Shown one piece after another: positions 62,110 to 64,000 of a stretch of 64,000 bases of DNA. Origin of the DNA: Humibacillus sp. DSM 29435 (lineage in GTDB: Bacteria > Actinomycetota > Actinomycetes > Actinomycetales > Dermatophilaceae); NCBI RefSeq assembly GCF_001758225.1, contig NZ_MAST01000034.1, positions 283,077 to 347,076 on the forward strand, given 5' to 3'. The position numbers and the translations under genes are program-made. The notes below the pieces were generated by a model, which was not told the DNA's origin, searched no databases, and saw only the letters and a list, made by a program, of their open reading frames with translations. The first letter of the stretch is position 1. Each line of letters begins with the position of its first letter.

Positions 62110-62538
62110 ATGTCGGTCAGCCATCCTTCCGTGGACGTCATGCACCGCATCTTCGACGAGGGGTTCTCCGTCGGCGATGACTCGGTCGTCGACGAGCTCT
62201 GCTCACCGGACCTCGTGGAGCACCAGTTCGGCCTCGCGGGTACTGGCGCGGAGGCGATCGCCCACCTCAAGGCGGCCATCCGCGACGTGCATGGCGCATT
62301 CCCCGACATGCGCTTCAGCATCGAGGAGTCCGTCGTGGACGGTGACCGGGTGTGGGTGCGGGTGCGCGGGCGCGGCCGAAACACCGGCCCGTTCTTCGGA
62401 CCTCCGTCGGGGCGCCCGGTCGAGATCACGGTCTTCGACCAGGCCCGCATCGTCGACGGTCGGATCGTCGAGCACTGGGGCGTGCCCGACCGCTTCGCGT
62501 TGCTGGCCCAGACCGGGGTGCTCGCGCGGCTGGGGTGA
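62110..62538 (+). CDS. SnoaL-like NTF2-fold protein (142 aa)
   Basis: NTF2-like fold of the SnoaL/ester-cyclase type: L-V-E-H-Q-F-G-L-A-G near residue 40, then F-P-D-M-R-F-S-I-E, W-V-R-V-R-G-R-G, and D-G-R-I-V-E-H-W-G-V-P-D. Small-molecule isomerases and cyclases share it, but most members have no assigned reaction. AGGAG lies about nine bases before the ATG. It is controlled in all likelihood by the divergent TetR protein. Confidence 0.85.
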   Translation: MSVSHPSVDVMHRIFDEGFSVGDDSVVDELCSPDLVEHQFGLAGTGAEAIAHLKAAIRDVHGAFPDMRFSIEESVVDGDRVWVRVRGRGRNTGPFFGPPSGRPVEITVFDQARIVDGRIVEHWGVPDRFALLAQTGVLARLG

Positions 62539-62849
62539 GCAGCCGCAGCTCCGACGGCCCACCTGCCTCACCGGACGCTGAGGGTCACCGTCCGGTCCGT
62601 CAAGCCCTCCTGGCCAGAGCCGGCGGACGTTCCCGCGCGAACAAGGCGTCCTCCATGGCCGCGCCATTCACCAAGGTCGACCCCCAGTGCGGGCCGGTGG
62701 GCCAGATCGTCTTCTTCGGCAACATCGCCATGCAAGGCTTCGCCGAGGGGCCGAACCCCGCTACTCGCAGCATCCCGCTGATGCCGAGATGGCCATCGAC
62801 GCGATGGCTCCGGATGGGTTCGAGACGGTCGCGTTCCAGGACATCCTCA

Positions 62850-63035
62850 CGCTGGCGATCCGCGGACCACCCGAAGAGGTCACCTATCGAGCGGACGAGA
62901 CGACCAAGGCGCCAGACGGTGAGCACGTCGCCGGCCTGGGCGTCGTCGAGAGCCCTGGCGCAGCTGAGGCCGGCCCGTCGCGGCACCGGTGGCGTGGTCG
63001 AAGTACACCCGATCGGCGCCGGCGGCGCGGGGTGA
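62850..63035 (-). pseudogene. Remnant of a serine recombinase/resolvase N-terminal domain
   Basis: Two adjoining frames together match the catalytic-domain C-terminal half of Tn3-type resolvases. The first frame reads A-A-G-A-D-R-V-Y-F-D-H-A-T-G-A-A-T-G-R-P. The second continues A-R-A-L-D-D-A-Q-A-G-D-V-L-T-V-W-R-L and G-R-L-V-R-S-I-G-D-L. A single frameshift near 62970 joins them. The N-terminal catalytic serine region and the DNA-binding domain are missing. It cannot be active. Confidence 0.7.
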
Positions 63036-63350
63036 GGTCTGGCGGAACAACCCTGGTCTGTCCGCTGAAGCCCGTGTGGCGGTCGGAGCTTCAACCGTGG
63101 GCGGGGTGGCGCAGGAGTTGATCGCCGCCACAGGAGCGGCCAGAAGAACGAGCGTTGCCCATCGTCGGCGCCACACCCCTCAAGTATGACGGCAATGCAT
63201 GAAGACGCGGAGAGGCCTGGCGATACGCCACAGCAACGACGATCACCTACCTAACAAGCACGCCCGGACGTTCGCGGTACGCATCGAGCCCTTCCGGAGC
63301 ACCCGATGATGGCTCCGAACTTCAGCCGCTCCGCGGCAAGAGAAGTAAAG

Positions 63351-63387
63351 CTACTGGGGTAGTAGTTAGAGTCCTACCGGAGTAGTA
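63351..63387 (+). promoter_or_regulatory. Duplicated operator of the toxin-antitoxin operon
   Basis: CTACTGGGGTAGTA (63351-63364) and CTACCGGAGTAGTA (63374-63387) are 23 bases apart, each with CTAC/GTAG arms. They end eight bases before the antitoxin ATG. This is the expected arrangement for a ribbon-helix-helix autorepressor. Confidence 0.75.
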
Positions 63388-63395
63388 TTGGAGTC

Positions 63396-63626
63396 ATGAA
63401 GTTGAGTGTCAGCCTGTCCGTCCACGACGTCGCCGTGTTGGATCGGTACGTCCAGGTGGCGGGTGTGTCCTCGCGTTCCGCCGCGATCCAGAAAGCGATC
63501 CGGATGTTGGGCGACCCCGAGTTGGAGGATGCTTACGCAGCGGCCTGGGACGAGTGGGACGCATCGGGCGAGGCGTCCGCGTGGGAGGTCACCGCGAGCG
63601 ACGGGCTTGCCGATGCTGCGCGGTGA
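63396..63626 (+). CDS. Ribbon-helix-helix antitoxin, MazE-like (76 aa)
   Basis: Starts [19 protein letters not shown], a typical ribbon-helix-helix opening, followed by [14 protein letters not shown]. The acidic Trp-rich tail (A-A-A-W-D-E-W-D) is the probable toxin-neutralising segment. GGAG precedes the ATG. Its end overlaps the toxin gene by 14 bases. It should also repress its own promoter through the repeated sites upstream. Confidence 0.88.
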   Translation: MKLSVSLSVHDVAVLDRYVQVAGVSSRSAAIQKAIRMLGDPELEDAYAAAWDEWDASGEASAWEVTASDGLADAAR

Positions 63627-63960
63627 GATCCGCCTAACCGACTTGGACCCCGCGCGACCGAGTGAAGCAAGTAAGCGTCGCCCTGCGGTCATCGTGAGCA
63701 ACGACCGCGCCAATGCCAGCGCTGCCAGGCTGGGTCGTGGGGTGGTCACGATTGTGCCGGTGACCAGCAATGTCGACCGGGTATTTGCGTTCCAGGTCTT
63801 GCTGTCCGCGAATGAGACTGGACTGAAAGTGGATTCGAAAGCGCAGGGCGAGCAGATCCGCTCGGTGTCCGTGGAGCGCTTGGGGGCGGTCATAGGTCGG
63901 GTCCCGGCGCGCGAGATGGCCCAGCTCGACGACGCGTTGCGGATCCACCTCCAGCTCTAG
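63613..63960 (+). CDS. MazF-family mRNA-cleaving toxin (115 aa)
   Basis: MazF/PemK fold: [18 protein letters not shown], then [20 protein letters not shown], and the final [10 protein letters not shown]. The first block normally reads G-E-I-W with Asp; here Trp is Arg, but the catalytic-region basic residues (K-R-R-P) are kept. Length is normal. It would cleave RNA when the antitoxin is lost. The pair sits beside recombinase remains, which suggests arrival by transfer. Confidence 0.9.
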   Translation: MLRGEIRLTDLDPARPSEASKRRPAVIVSNDRANASAARLGRGVVTIVPVTSNVDRVFAFQVLLSANETGLKVDSKAQGEQIRSVSVERLGAVIGRVPAREMAQLDDALRIHLQL

Positions 63961-64000
63961 GGCTACGCGATGGCTCGTAGGGAACGTCCTCAACGCGGCA

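Larger units (their letters stand above)
62539..63395. other. Gene-poor degenerate region
   Basis: About 860 bases carry no intact gene I can support. Several overlapping frames exist on both strands but have shadow-like composition. The only recognisable content is a fragment of a serine recombinase around 62850-63035 (separate entry) and the toxin-antitoxin operator repeats at the right end. It looks like the scar of a mobile element. Confidence 0.55.

Noticed and set aside
62656..63121. Plus-strand frames between the SnoaL-like gene and the toxin-antitoxin pair
   Set aside because: Several mutually overlapping frames, none with a family match or ribosome site. The minus strand contains a recognisable recombinase fragment instead.

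Overview
The window is 64 kb of high-GC DNA, roughly 70% G+C by eye, from a Gram-positive actinobacterium. GTG starts are common, stop/start overlaps (GTGA, ATGA) are frequent, and a DtxR/IdeR-type iron box, mycothiol-type DinB proteins and actinobacterial regulators are present. A soil or water member of the Micrococcales, such as an Intrasporangiaceae-like organism, would fit, but that placement is inference. No rRNA, tRNA, CRISPR array or intact insertion sequence was seen.

Layout. (1) 1-14.1 kb holds one end of an extracellular contractile injection system (eCIS, phage-tail-like particle). On the minus strand, in transcription order, are an atypical LuxR-type regulator, a 1307-residue exported PD40/CARDB-type protein, a DUF4255 cap protein, an AAA+ ATPase, a DUF4157 HEXXH protein, sheath, tube, a tail-assembly-like protein, a DUF6760 protein, and a long Pro/Ala-rich protein that runs off the left edge. 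A membrane-anchored 'hydrolytic-protein'-like gene diverges from the regulator. Spike, baseplate and any cargo genes lie to the left of the window. (2) 14.1-18.8 kb holds housekeeping and redox genes: an iron-box-controlled DUF2470 gene, a quinone oxidoreductase, a GalT-like DUF4921 protein and an EthA-like monooxygenase. (3) 18.9-24.2 kb holds a tightly overlapping MarR / 2H phosphoesterase / LLM oxidoreductase / glycosyltransferase operon, divergent from an ABC exporter across a three-half-site operator. (4) 24.4-32.8 kb holds exported proteins (LamG-like, an unknown, an ankyrin lipoprotein, an SMP-30-like propeller), a pair of bacterial PH-domain membrane proteins, and a NarL-type two-component system. 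(5) 32.8-40.5 kb holds a decayed homocysteine S-methyltransferase pseudogene and a complete sugar-uptake locus (LacI repressor, GH3 glycosidase, binding protein, two permeases) with two operator-like sites in the divergent promoter region. (6) 40.5-45.4 kb holds an oxidoreductase, a DctA dicarboxylate carrier, and a divergent CitA/DcuS-type kinase with its regulator. (7) 45.4-58.8 kb holds a complete propane/acetone/phenol-type soluble di-iron monooxygenase operon: hydroxylase alpha, reductase, hydroxylase beta, coupling protein, amidohydrolase, DUF59 protein, alcohol dehydrogenase, GroEL-like chaperonin, an unknown protein, and possibly a CoA-transferase. A divergent Fis/GAF activator lies upstream, and two copies of a 15-bp palindrome lie in front of the two minus-strand units. 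(8) 58.9-62.5 kb holds a BLUF photoreceptor, a DinB-like enzyme, AraC and TetR regulators and a SnoaL-like protein. (9) 62.5-64 kb holds a recombinase remnant followed by a MazEF-type toxin-antitoxin pair with repeated operator sites.

How the genes work together. The strongest functional units are the eCIS, the GH3/CUT1 sugar locus (no ATPase gene of its own), the DctA/CitAB uptake-and-sensing unit, and the di-iron monooxygenase with its dedicated chaperonin and activator. Least described are the duplicated palindromes in front of the monooxygenase and of an uncharacterised small gene, the membrane-anchored protein next to the eCIS regulator, the exported ankyrin/SMP-30 pair, and an over-represented GGATGCC/GGCATCC heptamer throughout the window. 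All functional calls rest on reading the sequence; no database search was possible.
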